From Phycisphaerales bacterium (lineage in GTDB: Bacteria > Planctomycetota > Phycisphaerae > UBA1845): a stretch of 64,000 nt of DNA. The DNA lies in NCBI GenBank assembly GCA_020852275.1, contig JADZBE010000038.1:1-64000 (forward strand), written 5' to 3'. This document shows positions 33,613 through 43,709 of the stretch, piece after piece. The position numbers and the translations under genes were made by a program. The notes beneath the pieces are model-generated. The model worked only from the letters and a program-made list of their open reading frames with translations. It made no database searches and had not been told where the DNA came from. Position 1 is the first letter of the stretch. Each line of letters begins with the position of its first letter.

Positions 33613-36120
33613 GTGAACCTCATCCTCCGTCGCATTCCGCTTCTGATCCTGCTCGTCGTGGTGGGTCTGCGTCCGCTGATCGGGGAGACGTACGACGCCG
33701 CGCAGGACGTCATTTCATCCGGCGTTTCGCAGCTCGCGCCGGCGATGCCGATGCGGACGCTGGCGATTGACGTGGCGATCCTCGCGGCCGCGGTCGGGGT
33801 GATCGCGCGGCGGGCGTGGACGCGGTCGTATCGGCGGACGGGGCTGGAGTGGGGATTCGCGCTGCTGGTCGTCGCGGCGGGCGTGTCATGCGCGTGGGCG
33901 CAGCAGAAACGCCTGGCCGTCAATGCCTCGATCGACTGGCTGTGCCTGCCGGTGCTGGCGATGGCGCTGGTTCAGGAGGTGACCACGCACCGGCATCGGC
34001 GCGTGCTGCTGGGCGTGATCGTCGCCTCGGCGGCGGCGAACGCGGTGGAGTGCCTCGACGAGGCGTGGTTGTCGTTGCCGGAAACCCGGCGGTTTTACGA
34101 GGAGAACCGCACGCAGTTCTGGCGCGAGCGCGGCGTGCCGCTCGACTCGGCCATGGTGCGCATGTACGAGGCCCGCCTGCGCGCCGGAGAGCCGGACGGG
34201 TTCTTCTATCACGGCAACGTCGCGGGCGGATACCTGGCGATGGTTGCATTGGCGCTGGCGGGGGCTGTCGCCGCGGGGCGGTCGAGGATCCTTGGCGCAG
34301 GCGCAGTCGCGCTGCTCGCGCTGGCGATGTTCCTGACTGGCAGCACGGGGGCGCTCGCCGCCTTTGCGCTGGCCGGGGGCGCATGGGTCGGCGCGTCGGT
34401 GCTTCGGCGATGGCCCCAATGGCGCGAGCTGATCGCGCGACGGCGGCGTGCGGTGTTTCTCGGCGCGTGGTCATGCGTGGCCTTCAGCGCGGCAGCGGTC
34501 GTCGGACACGGGCTGTACCACAAGTCGCTGCCGGGCGCGTCGCTGAACTTCCGCTGGCAATACTGGACGGCGTCGGTGGAGATGATTCGCGACCACCTCT
34601 GGACGGGCGTGGGGCGCGAGAACTTTGGGCGGCACTACGTGCGGTACAAGTCGATCGAAAGCCCGGAGGAAGTGGCCAGCCCGCACAACTTGCTCGTGCA
34701 GGCGGCGGCGGATTTCGGCGTAGTCGGTCTGGCGGGCCTGATGGCGCTGCTGATCGGCGGAAGTGCATGGCTGGCGGGAGTCGCGGGTCCGGGCGGTGGA
34801 CGCGCCGACGACGGCGGACGCGCCGGCTGCGGCGGCTGCGCGAGCGGGACCGCGGCGACGCGCGATCCCCCGCCGGTTGAAGCGCTGAAGAATTCGCCTT
34901 CGCGCCGGACCGTTCTCATTCAATCGCTCCTGCTGGCGCTGGTCATCTTCGGCATCCGTCTGCCGCTGCTCGGCGCGGACAGCGGAGCGTTCATGCTCGT
35001 GCAGTCCTACGTCGCCCTGCCGGTCTGGATCGCTGCGTTTCTGCTGATTGCGCTGCCCGGAGCTTCGGCGGAAAAGATCCCGACAACGCGACGAAACACC
35101 GGCGAGTGCGCGGCGATGGAGCCTCGCCCGGCGGCAGCGCTCTTCATGTTCGCCGGCGCCTGCGCCGGGCTGGCCGCTTTTGTGATTCAGGATGCCGTCA
35201 ACTTCGCGCTCTTCGTGCCCGCGTCGGCGACGACGGCGCTGGCTTTGTACGCATTCGCCGCTTCGTCGCGGCACGCGCGGACGGCTCCTGCGGCGCCGAG
35301 TTCACCCGCCGGCGGGCAGGCTCGACCCGCGCACACAACGCCTCTCACGCGCGGGACTTTCTTACTTTTGACGCCGGCGATCCTGATCCTCCTCGGCTGC
35401 ACGGCGTGGCAGACATGGGTCGTGGCCCGGTCGAACCGCGCGCTCGCCGAAGCACGAGAGCTGGCCAGGCGCTGCGTGCCAGGGGCCGAGGTCGTTCAGG
35501 ACGCGCCAAGGCGGAACGGCGTGGAGGATGCGGTGCGGCACGTTCTGGAGAGATTCAGCGATGCGGCGCGGATGGATGCGTGGGATCCAACGCCGTGCCT
35601 GGAGCAGGGCGAGTGGCTGGCAGCGCTGTGCACCCGCGGCGCTCTGCCCGCTTCGCCGCAGGGGTTCGATCAAGTCCGCGCGGCACTGGATCAGGCCAGG
35701 CGGCGCGACCCTGCCCGCGCGGAGATTTCGCGGCGCATCGCCCGCACCGAGCTGGCGGCGGCCTCTCGGCTGGCCGCTGAATCCACGAAGCCGCGGACCC
35801 AACAGGCGGAGCACCTGATCCGCGCTGTGGAAGCTGCCCAGCGTGTGGTTCAACTCTACCCTTCGGACCCCTCTGCGTGGCGACTCCTGGGCGAGTGCCA
35901 GATGCAGGCCGGCGACGCTTCGAGTGACCCCGAAGCATGGAAAGCAGCGGAGGCGAGCCTGAGCCGCTCGCTCGACCTCGATGCCGCCCGCCCCGCGTGG
36001 GAGGTGATCCGCCGCTTCAGCGACGCAGAACGCGGGGCGATTGAACGGCTGCGGGAAGCGGTTCAGGGGGAGCTCTCCGGCGTACCGAAGCCCAGCCCCG
36101 GCGGACCCGATGGCGGCTGA
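33613..36120 (+). CDS. O-antigen ligase-like (Wzy_C) membrane protein with C-terminal helical-repeat region
   Basis: The GTG at 33613 starts directly at MNLILRRIPLLILLVVVGLR. Length is 835 residues. There are about ten to twelve TM helices. The Wzy_C/WaaL-type core has a large loop with FYHGNVAGGYLAMVALALAG, LNFRWQYWTASVEMIRDHLW and TGVGRENFGRHY, then SPHNLLVQAAADFGVVGLAG. The last 220 residues (after about 610) are soluble and Ala/Arg-rich with TPR-like helices (QAEHLIRAVEAAQRVVQLYP, AWKAAEASLSRSLDLD). Members of this family join O-antigen or other glycans to a carrier, or glycosylate proteins. No waa/wzx genes are adjacent. Confidence 0.7.
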   Translation: MNLILRRIPLLILLVVVGLRPLIGETYDAAQDVISSGVSQLAPAMPMRTLAIDVAILAAAVGVIARRAWTRSYRRTGLEWGFALLVVAAGVSCAWAQQKRLAVNASIDWLCLPVLAMALVQEVTTHRHRRVLLGVIVASAAANAVECLDEAWLSLPETRRFYEENRTQFWRERGVPLDSAMVRMYEARLRAGEPDGFFYHGNVAGGYLAMVALALAGAVAAGRSRILGAGAVALLALAMFLTGSTGALAAFALAGGAWVGASVLRRWPQWRELIARRRRAVFLGAWSCVAFSAAAVVGHGLYHKSLPGASLNFRWQYWTASVEMIRDHLWTGVGRENFGRHYVRYKSIESPEEVASPHNLLVQAAADFGVVGLAGLMALLIGGSAWLAGVAGPGGGRADDGGRAGCGGCASGTAATRDPPPVEALKNSPSRRTVLIQSLLLALVIFGIRLPLLGADSGAFMLVQSYVALPVWIAAFLLIALPGASAEKIPTTRRNTGECAAMEPRPAAALFMFAGACAGLAAFVIQDAVNFALFVPASATTALALYAFAASSRHARTAPAAPSSPAGGQARPAHTTPLTRGTFLLLTPAILILLGCTAWQTWVVARSNRALAEARELARRCVPGAEVVQDAPRRNGVEDAVRHVLERFSDAARMDAWDPTPCLEQGEWLAALCTRGALPASPQGFDQVRAALDQARRRDPARAEISRRIARTELAAASRLAAESTKPRTQQAEHLIRAVEAAQRVVQLYPSDPSAWRLLGECQMQAGDASSDPEAWKAAEASLSRSLDLDAARPAWEVIRRFSDAERGAIERLREAVQGELSGVPKPSPGGPDGG

Positions 36121-36369
36121 CAATCTGTCAGAAGGCGTGCTGCCCCGGCGGCCTGCGATGCCAAGATTGCAGCGGCAACGGGGGCAGAGAGTCCGTGCCG
36201 GATACCGGGGAGCCTGCTCTATCCTGTTTATGGGAAACAAGTTACGCTACGCAAACGGCAGCCGGTGAGCGTCGCTGTCGACGGCACATGGGTTGCATCG
36301 CGGGGGGACGGGAGAGGTGCGTTTTGACTTTTGCGATACTCCGGTTTTTCGTGCAGGAGGACTGACGAC

Positions 36370-36666
36370 GTGGCCAAGCTGAACATCAAGCCCCTCAACG
36401 ACAAGATCATCGTCAAGCGGCTGGAGGCGGAGGAGAAGACCGCGGGGGGCATCGTCCTTCCCGACACGGCCAAGGAGAAGCCGAAGCGCGGCATCGTCCT
36501 GGCGGTGGGAACGGGCAAGCTGCTGGACGATGGCACGCGCAGCCCGATGCAACTGAAAGTCAACGACGAGGTCATCTTCACCAGCTACGCCGGCAGCGAC
36601 ATCAAGATGTCGGGCACGGAGTATCTGATCATGGACGAGTCGGACGTGCTGGGCGTGATCGGGTAG
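36370..36666 (+). CDS. groES: co-chaperonin GroES
   Basis: This 98-residue protein has a GTG start at 36370 with AGGAGG (36355-36360). It reads MAKLNIKPLNDKIIVKRLEA, the mobile loop EEKTAGGIVLPDTAKEKPK, then GIVLAVGTGKLLDDG and DEVIFTSYAGSDIKMSGTEY. It forms the heptameric lid of the GroEL chamber. No CIRCE inverted repeat is seen in the roughly 100 bp upstream, so HrcA control is not supported. It heads a four-gene unit: the next gene begins 3 bp after its stop. Confidence 0.97.
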   Translation: MAKLNIKPLNDKIIVKRLEAEEKTAGGIVLPDTAKEKPKRGIVLAVGTGKLLDDGTRSPMQLKVNDEVIFTSYAGSDIKMSGTEYLIMDESDVLGVIG

Positions 36667-36669
36667 GCG

Positions 36670-37134
36670 ATGTCCTTAAGCCCGGATGACTACCGCGAGG
36701 GCGCTCCGACACGACTTGAAGAGGCGAACCAATTGTATGGATCGGAGAAATGGGTCAGCACCATCTATCTTGCGGGCCGCGCGGTCGAAGCTTTGTTTCG
36801 CTGTCTGCTGCTCGGGCAGGGGAAGTCGCTCGAAGTCGGCCATGACCTAAGATCGCTGCTGAAAAGAATGGGTGAGGTCCTGCCCGACACTCCGGGGACC
36901 TTCAACATCGAAGACGCGGTGAATCAGATTGCCGCTGTTTGGAAGAATGATCTGCGGTTTTGCGGCGAAGCACGGATGGCTCGCATTCTGAAACAGGCTG
37001 GACGAACAAGGAGGATCGGGTCCATGTCCGTGAAAGGGGATCCGCTCAAGGCGAATGCGAGGGTTGTTCTGGAAGCATGTGAGAGGATCGTCGCTCGGGG
37101 AGAGCCAATATGCAGACGCTTCAAGACAGGCTAG
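36670..37134 (+). CDS. HEPN-like domain protein between groES and groEL
   Basis: This 154-residue protein has an ATG only 3 bp after the groES stop. The N-terminal helices read RLEEANQLYGSEKWVSTIYL then AGRAVEALFRCLLLGQGKSL and VGHDLRSLLKRM. That is the order seen in HEPN domains (an amphipathic 'a.a....y..A...A..AE...ra.l' helix pair followed by 'HdL..Ll'). The RNase motif R-x4-6-H is absent, so nuclease activity is not expected; a ligand-binding or scaffold HEPN is more likely. It overlaps the next gene by 25 bp. The function is unknown; its position suggests cotranscription with the chaperonin genes. Confidence 0.55.
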   Translation: MSLSPDDYREGAPTRLEEANQLYGSEKWVSTIYLAGRAVEALFRCLLLGQGKSLEVGHDLRSLLKRMGEVLPDTPGTFNIEDAVNQIAAVWKNDLRFCGEARMARILKQAGRTRRIGSMSVKGDPLKANARVVLEACERIVARGEPICRRFKTG

Positions 37135-37388
37135 CGCAAATCGTCCGGACCCGGCTGAAAGGTGAAGCCGACCTTGAAACTCTGCCCAACGAGCACGTCT
37201 GCGGACATGTGATCTCCCCTCTGTTCATGGATCTCGATTACCAGGATCGTAGAAGGATCATACGAAAGGCGTTGGACGAAGCAATCGAAGAGGGCATCCT
37301 GGTTCCATCAGACCAGCCGCTCATCAGTACGCTCTTGACCTATACCCCGGCCGAGTGGTCCGTCGTTTTGACCGACATCAAAGATTGA
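37110..37388 (+). CDS. small BolA/IbaG-like protein between groES and groEL
   Basis: This 92-residue protein starts 25 bp inside the HEPN-like gene. The stretch [20 protein letters not shown] then [11 protein letters not shown], followed by [17 protein letters not shown], follows the BolA/IbaG pattern 'vVs..F.g....rhr.Vy..L......i..l.......TPaEw'. The His that normally follows Arg in the helix-turn ('RH') is Arg here, but HVCGH just before could offer other metal ligands. BolA proteins work with monothiol glutaredoxins in Fe-S transfer. The assignment is tentative. It is followed after 31 bp by groEL. Confidence 0.45.
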   Translation: MQTLQDRLAQIVRTRLKGEADLETLPNEHVCGHVISPLFMDLDYQDRRRIIRKALDEAIEEGILVPSDQPLISTLLTYTPAEWSVVLTDIKD

Positions 37389-37419
37389 AACCGTTTTTCC
37401 CATTGAGGAGTTTGACCGT

Positions 37420-39090
<1,671 letters not shown>

Positions 39091-39186
39091 GGAATTGCGA
39101 ATGCCGAATGCGAATGGCGAATAGCGAAGAGGGCATCTGGCGCGATGAGCGCTGGGTGAATCGCCGATTGCAGCGCGGGATTGATG

Positions 39187-39230
39187 ACGACCCTTGCGGA
39201 CTTGGCTTCCGCAAGGGTCGTTTGCATTTT
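39187..39230 (+). terminator. rho-independent terminator after groEL
   Basis: A perfect 14-bp stem (39187-39200 with 39208-39221; ACGACCCTTGCGGA and its complement) has a 7-nt loop, followed by TTGCATTTT. It should end the groES-HEPN-BolA-like-groEL transcript. Confidence 0.85.
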
Positions 39231-39305
39231 AGTGCGGTCGTTGGCGCGGGGAGTGGAGCTCGCCGGGGATGCGGTGTTGACGAGATGTGGCTTTGCTCGC
39301 ACGGG

Positions 39306-40355
39306 TTAATCACAGGCGCCGGCCGCGATGAGGTCGCCGGACCCTTCGCGTCGGCGCGTCGCGGGCCACGACTTGTCAGGAGCGTACCACTCGTCCAGCA
39401 CGCGCTGAAACTCGGCGGTTGTCGTCGCGCGGATGAACGCGTCGCGCACGGCCAGTCCGCCGGGGTGCAGCTCGGAATACTTGATGCCGAACTTGCGCAT
39501 GACATGGCCGGCTTTTTGTTCGCCGACGTGGTCCACCGTTTCGCGGAAGTGCTCGGCAATGACGCGTCCCTGATCGGGGACGGACGGCGGAGGGGGCAGC
39601 GGCTCGCCGCGCCAGAGGGCGACGCAGTCCGCGAAGATCCACGGATTCCCGATGCACCCGCGCGCGATCGTCACGCCGTCCACGCCCGTCTCGCGCATCA
39701 TGCGAACGCAAGCCGGAGCATCGAACAGATCGCCGCTGCCCAGGATCGTGCGCCCACCCACGTGGCGCTTCACTCGGGCGAGGAATGCCCAGTTGCTCGC
39801 CCCGACGTATTTCTGCCGGACCGTGCGCCCGTGCACGGTGACCGCGGAGGCGCCCAACTCGAACGCCCCGTCGAGAATGGTGAAGAAGCTCCGCTCGCTT
39901 TCGGGCGAGTCGTCCATGCCCCGGCGCATCTTGACCGTCACCGGGTGCGTCCGCCCGACGGCCTCGATCACGTGCCGAACGATTTCGATCGCCTGCGCCG
40001 GCTGCGAGAGCATGTACCCGCCGCGGCATCGCCCCAGCACCTTGCTCACCGGGCAGCCGAAGTTGATGTCGATGACGTCGTACCCCGCCTGCGCCATCGC
40101 CGCCGCCGCCGGTGCGAAAACGTCCGGGTCGCTGCCCATGAGCTGCCCGCCGACGGGGTGATCGTCCGGCGGCACATCCATCACCACGCGCTGCTTTTTT
40201 CCGCGCTGGAGCACGAGCTTGTCGAGCACGACTTCGTTCAGCGCGTACGACGCTCCGCAGCGCCGCGCGATGCGGCGCATCGGCAGATCGCTGTACCCGC
40301 TCAGGGCGGCCTGCACGAAAGGATGAGCGAGTTGAACACGACCGATGTCAAGCAT
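39306..40355 (-). CDS. dus: tRNA-dihydrouridine synthase (DusB-like)
   Basis: This 349-residue FMN enzyme is a TIM barrel. It shows PFVQAALSGYSDLPMRRIAR, GYDVIDINFGCPVSK (catalytic Cys in NFGCPV), VTVKMRRGMDD, ASAVTVHGRTVRQKY, ILGSGDLFDA and DGVTIARGCIGNPW. It reduces uridine to dihydrouridine in the D loop of tRNA using NADPH. The C-terminal helical region is present (HVMRKFGIKYSELHPGG). It is 33 bp downstream of aroC on the same strand, so they probably form an operon. The subfamily (DusB rather than A or C) is a judgement from the motif style. Confidence 0.88.
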   Translation of the reverse strand: MLDIGRVQLAHPFVQAALSGYSDLPMRRIARRCGASYALNEVVLDKLVLQRGKKQRVVMDVPPDDHPVGGQLMGSDPDVFAPAAAAMAQAGYDVIDINFGCPVSKVLGRCRGGYMLSQPAQAIEIVRHVIEAVGRTHPVTVKMRRGMDDSPESERSFFTILDGAFELGASAVTVHGRTVRQKYVGASNWAFLARVKRHVGGRTILGSGDLFDAPACVRMMRETGVDGVTIARGCIGNPWIFADCVALWRGEPLPPPPSVPDQGRVIAEHFRETVDHVGEQKAGHVMRKFGIKYSELHPGGLAVRDAFIRATTTAEFQRVLDEWYAPDKSWPATRRREGSGDLIAAGACD

Positions 40356-40388
40356 ATGGATTCGCGCGGCGGGGGGATTGACTCGTCC

Positions 40389-41579
40389 TTACATCGCACG
40401 CGCGGCGCGGAGAAACCCGTCGTACGCCGCCCGCACTTCCGTCATCGTGTCGCCGCCGAACTTATCGAGGAACGCACGGGCGATCTCGAAGGCGACCGCG
40501 TTCTCCACCACGACGCCGGCGGCGGGGACCGCGCAGACGTCGCTGCGCTCGTAGTCCGACCGCTGCGCCTCCTTGGTCATCAGGTTGACGCTGTCCAGCC
40601 CTTTCAGCAGCGTGCTGATGGGTTTCATGGCCGCGCGGAGAATGATGGGCTGCCCGTTGCTCATGCCGCCTTCAATGCCTCCGGCGCGATTGGATCGGCG
40701 CGCAAAGCCCAGAGCCGACGAGTTCCGCAGCGTGGGATCGAAGTCGATCTCGTCATGCACGCCGCTGCCCGGAAGCGCCGCCGCCGCGAAGCCCGCGCCG
40801 ATCTCCACGCCCTTGATCGCCTGGATCGATCCGACCGCCTGCATCAGCCGCCCGTCGAGCTTGTCCTGCCACCTCATGCAACTGCCCAGCCCCGGCGGCG
40901 CGTTGAACACGCGCGCCTCGACCACGCCGCCGAGCGTGTCCTGATCGACCTTGGCCTGGTGGATCGCTTCGATCATCGCCGGCGCCGCGGCGGCGTCGGG
41001 GCAGTACGCCTCGTTCGCGTCGCGCGAGGCGCGCAACTCCGCAGACGTGAGCGTCGCCGCGACTTGTGCCTGCACGCCGCCGATGGCTGACACGAAGCCT
41101 ACGACGTCGATATCGAACTCCCGCAACACCTGTCTAGCAACAGCGCCGGCGGCCACGCGCGCCGCCGTCTCCCGCGCCGACGCGCGCTCCAGCACGTTGC
41201 GGCAGTCGGTCGTCAGCCACTTGAGGCTCCCCGGCAGGTCCGCGTGTCCGGGGCGGGGGTGATGCACGGGTGGCGCCGTGTCAATGCGACAATCACGGTT
41301 GCTGATCTGCACGGCGATCGGCGAGCCGAGCGTAACCCCGCCGCGCAGACCGGACAGCACTTCCGCCCGATCCTGCTCGATCTTCATACGCCCGCCGCGA
41401 CCATAGCCCCCCTGCCGCCGCATGAGTTCAGCGTTCACGCCCCCGATGTCGATGCGCAGCCCGGCCGGCATCCCCTCGATCAGCGCGATCAGCGCACGAC
41501 CGTGCGATTCTCCGGCGGTTTGGCACGTCAACTGGGCCACGAGCCGTGGATCATACTCGGCGGCGGCGGACATGGGCAT
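40389..41579 (-). CDS. aroC: chorismate synthase
   Basis: With the ATG at 41579 (a second ATG is two codons on; the frame is open to 41645) the protein has 396 residues. Signature regions are TAGESHGRALIALIEGMPAG, RRQGGYGRGGRMKIEQD, HHPRPGHADLPGSLKW, ERASARETAARVAAGAVARQ, GGIEGGMSNGQPI and RSDVCAVPAAGVVVENAVAF. It converts 5-enolpyruvylshikimate 3-phosphate to chorismate with reduced FMN, the last common step of aromatic biosynthesis. It sits directly upstream of dus; no other aro genes are near. Confidence 0.95.
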   Translation of the reverse strand: MPMSAAAEYDPRLVAQLTCQTAGESHGRALIALIEGMPAGLRIDIGGVNAELMRRQGGYGRGGRMKIEQDRAEVLSGLRGGVTLGSPIAVQISNRDCRIDTAPPVHHPRPGHADLPGSLKWLTTDCRNVLERASARETAARVAAGAVARQVLREFDIDVVGFVSAIGGVQAQVAATLTSAELRASRDANEAYCPDAAAAPAMIEAIHQAKVDQDTLGGVVEARVFNAPPGLGSCMRWQDKLDGRLMQAVGSIQAIKGVEIGAGFAAAALPGSGVHDEIDFDPTLRNSSALGFARRSNRAGGIEGGMSNGQPIILRAAMKPISTLLKGLDSVNLMTKEAQRSDYERSDVCAVPAAGVVVENAVAFEIARAFLDKFGGDTMTEVRAAYDGFLRAARAM

Positions 41580-41913
41580 GGCTTGCTCGAATCCAGCTGA
41601 AAACCGTGCCGGCAAGCGGGGCGCTGCGGTCGTCCGACCGGGCATCGGAGAGGGTCGCAGGGCAACGCGACGGCAGACCCGCGGAATTTACTGCCGCACC
41701 TTGCCGGAAAGGTGGTGCGGAACTAAATTGCAACGTCCGCAAAACCGATGGGTATGAAGTTCATGGGCATCGTGAGCTTGGATGAAGCCCTGTTGTAACC
41801 AGCGAAGCTTGACTTGGTCGATCTTGGCTGATTCGGTCGATAATTTTCAAGAGCGTTCATCAACGCGCGACCTTTGTAAGCGCGGTTTGGGGATCAACAG
41901 CAAGGAGCGGAGT
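41580..41913. other. 334-bp divergent intergenic region
   Basis: This region lies between aroC (minus) and the small lipoprotein gene (plus). The stretch about 41700-41880 is lower in GC and likely holds the promoters. A TTGACTTGG at about 41812 followed by GATAATTTTC about 24 bp later is suggestive, but the spacing is too long to call a promoter. No gene is seen. Confidence 0.35.
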
Positions 41914-42138
41914 ATGGCAAGGCGCGGCTTGAGCATGCGGTGGGTGAGGTGGGTGGCGTGTGTCGCGGCAGGCGGCGGCGTGTTCCAAGTCAGCGGCTGC
42001 GATCCGGCCGTGCGCGACACTCTCCTCGCCGGGCTGCAGACCACCACGAGTTCGTTGGCCGACACGCTGATCTCGGCATTCTTCATCAGCCTGGATGACG
42101 AATCCAGCGGGACCACTGACGGGTTGACCACGACGTAA
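41914..42138 (+). CDS. small lipoprotein, function unknown
   Basis: This 74-residue protein has an ATG 6 bp after AAGGAG (41902-41907). The signal sequence has a lipobox ending VSGC, so the mature lipoprotein is only about 46 residues. It reads CDPAVRDTLLAGLQTTTSSL then ADTLISAFFISLDDE, one amphipathic helix, and a Thr/Gly-rich end. Peptides of this make-up ('CDP.vr..v..gl...s..l...li.aff.sl') occur in many planctomycete genomes, from memory. It is followed by a strong terminator at 42235. Compare the even smaller lipoprotein at 42430. Confidence 0.65.
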   Translation: MARRGLSMRWVRWVACVAAGGGVFQVSGCDPAVRDTLLAGLQTTTSSLADTLISAFFISLDDESSGTTDGLTTT

Positions 42139-42234
42139 GTCGCTTCCCGGTTCGCTCCGACGGCGCAACTCGGCGCATCCGCGCGCAGGCAGTGCGGCGG
42201 GGGCGACCTTGGCGACGCGATACGATGACTTCGA

Positions 42235-42276
42235 GGCCCGGTTCGCGCTTGGCGCGGGCTGGGCCTTTTTTTTTTC
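42235..42276 (+). terminator. rho-independent terminator
   Basis: A 14-bp stem (42235-42248 with 42252-42265, with a few G-T pairs; GGCCCGGTTCGCGC on the 5' side) has a TTG loop, followed by eleven T. It is the strongest terminator in the window and closes the small lipoprotein transcript. Confidence 0.92.
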
Positions 42277-42429
42277 ACCGTTCCAGGCAGGCAGCAGTTT
42301 GACTACGGCGGGGTCGCGCGGCGCCCGAGGCAGAAGGCGCCAGAGACGGATGGGGCGCAAGACAGATGGCGCCCGAGGTTAATGTCGCGGCGCGGCACCG
42401 GCGATCGTGCTTTCCACGGAGAAGACGCC

Positions 42430-42624
42430 GTGAGAACCAGCGTCCGCAGGCTCAAACTGCGCGGTCGGCGCCTGTCCATGCGCCGGCTTGTCGTCTGCGC
42501 GCTGCTCCTGCCTGCTTCGGGGTGCATCAGCTCCGACGTGTTGGCCCGAGCGTTCGCGGAGGACCTTGCGGCTGCCGTGGCCACGGTCGTGCGATTCTGG
42601 CTCCTCGAAGCTGCAGGACCGTGA
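42430..42624 (+). CDS. very small lipoprotein, function unknown
   Basis: From the GTG at 42430 the product has 64 residues; an ATG at 42478 would give 48. The signal peptide RRLVVCALLLPASGC ends in a lipobox. The mature part is only about 33 residues (CISSDVLARAFAEDLAAAVA then TVVRFWLLEAAGP), one amphipathic or partly hydrophobic helix. Its architecture copies that of the lipoprotein at 41914, 290 bp upstream: Cys, a short polar start and a single helix. No ribosome-binding site is strong. It may be a structural lipoprotein like the small envelope lipoproteins of other Gram-negatives. Confidence 0.45.
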   Translation: MRTSVRRLKLRGRRLSMRRLVVCALLLPASGCISSDVLARAFAEDLAAAVATVVRFWLLEAAGP

Positions 42625-42758
42625 GCGCGGCCCCTCGTCGCACGGCACGAGCGGCGCTTGTCCGCGAACTTGAACGTGCAGGGACACCCCGGCGAACTTC
42701 TTCTGCAAGGGGAGAATTGCTCGCTCGACCGCCTCCACGGCTCGGCGAGCACGCCAGA

Positions 42759-42820
42759 CCGTGCCACCCGCCCGCGCCACCCGCCAGTCCACCCTCCCGC
42801 GCCACCCGCCAGTCCACCCG
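42759..42820. repeat. 25-bp tandem repeat, two full and one partial copy
   Basis: Units 42771-42795 and 42796-42820 (CCCGCGCCACCCGCCAGTCC then ACCCT or ACCCG) are identical except for the last base. A partial copy precedes them. It lies in the gap before the DUF4920 lipoprotein gene. Confidence 0.8.
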
Positions 42821-42935
42821 CTTGCGTCAAGCGCCTTCCGCCCAGCCCGCTTCGCATGGCCTTGGCGGAGCCGCGCTTTCCGCTATGCTCTTATGGAGAA
42901 TAGGGTCGGGAGTACAAGAAAGGAGCCAAACGGAG

Positions 42936-43433
42936 ATGTGTCGAACGTTGATTGCCTGCGCCGTGGGAGCATCGGCCATGCTGCTTGCCGGGTGCGCCGG
43001 GACGGCGAACCATGTGGACTTCGGCGAGCCGTTCCAGTCGTCAGGAGGCGCTGAACTGAGCGTGGCCGACGTGCTCGCGCAGCCGGACGCGTACAAGGAC
43101 AAGACCATCCAGGTCACGGGAACGGTGGCCGAGGTGTGCAAGATGCGCGGATGCTGGATGTCTCTGGCCAGCGAGAAGGAAGGCCAGACGCTGTTCGTGC
43201 GATTCACCTGCCCGATCGAGGGGCGTCTCATTCCGATGGAAGCCGTGGGCCTTCAGGCGAGCGTGCGCGGCACGCTGGTTATTGAGGAAGTCTCCGAGCC
43301 ACAGGCGCGCCACGTCGCCGAGGATGCCGGCAAATCGCCGGAGGAAGTGGCCAAGATCGTCGGACCGCAGAAGCAGGTGCGCATCGCCTCGCCCAGCGCG
43401 CGCGTCATGGGGCTCAAGCCCGCGAAGAGCTGA
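42936..43433 (+). CDS. lipoprotein with DUF4920-like domain
   Basis: This 165-residue protein has an ATG downstream of AAAGGAG. The signal peptide has lipobox LLAGC. The domain (about 40-125) reads LSVADVLAQPDAYKDKTIQV then TGTVAEVCKMRGCWMSLASE and LFVRFTCPIEGRLIPMEAVG. The VCxxxGCWM motif and the later FTCP Cys are the hallmark of DUF4920/OB-fold-like periplasmic proteins, often linked to metal or redox chemistry but of unproven function. It is flanked by tandem repeats on both sides and there is no operon partner. Confidence 0.75.
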   Translation: MCRTLIACAVGASAMLLAGCAGTANHVDFGEPFQSSGGAELSVADVLAQPDAYKDKTIQVTGTVAEVCKMRGCWMSLASEKEGQTLFVRFTCPIEGRLIPMEAVGLQASVRGTLVIEEVSEPQARHVAEDAGKSPEEVAKIVGPQKQVRIASPSARVMGLKPAKS

Positions 43434-43614
43434 GCAGAGAAGAGGCGGACGCAGGGCCCCCGTCAGGCACCGGCTGTGGCGGGAATATCTTGGGGGGGAT
43501 GTCGGCGCGTAGCGGACTTGGATCAGCGAAAGCCGCCCGCCAGAACACGGATCCGCTGCCGCGTACCCGTGCCGCCCGCTCTGGGCCTTCTCCGCACGTT
43601 GCCCGTGCCCACGC

Positions 43615-43692
43615 TGTGCTCCTGCGGTGCGGTGCGCTTGCGGGGCTGCGCCCTTGCCGGGCTGCGCTCCTGCCGGGCTGTGCTTCTTCCGC
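43615..43692. repeat. degenerate 16-bp tandem repeat
   Basis: Clear units are 43645-43660, 43661-43676 and 43677-43692, with pattern GCTGCGCTCCTGCCGG; more decayed units precede them. The array ends close to the stop of the universal stress protein gene. A 7-bp inverted repeat (CCCGGGC/GCCCGGG) follows at about 43699-43720, overlapping that stop, and may help end its transcript. Confidence 0.6.
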
Positions 43693-43709
43693 GATGCGCC
43701 CGGGCCGCC

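Noticed and set aside
36240-36369. CIRCE operator (TTAGCACTC-N9-GAGTGCTAA) upstream of groES
   Set aside because: Searched for by eye and not found; a TTGACT at about 36325 lacks a properly spaced -10 box, so no promoter was called.
36670-37388. Classic MNT-HEPN toxin-antitoxin pair
   Set aside because: The second protein has no GSxxxGxxxDxD nucleotidyltransferase motif, and the HEPN-like protein lacks R-x4-6-H, so the known type is not supported even though the pairing is interesting.
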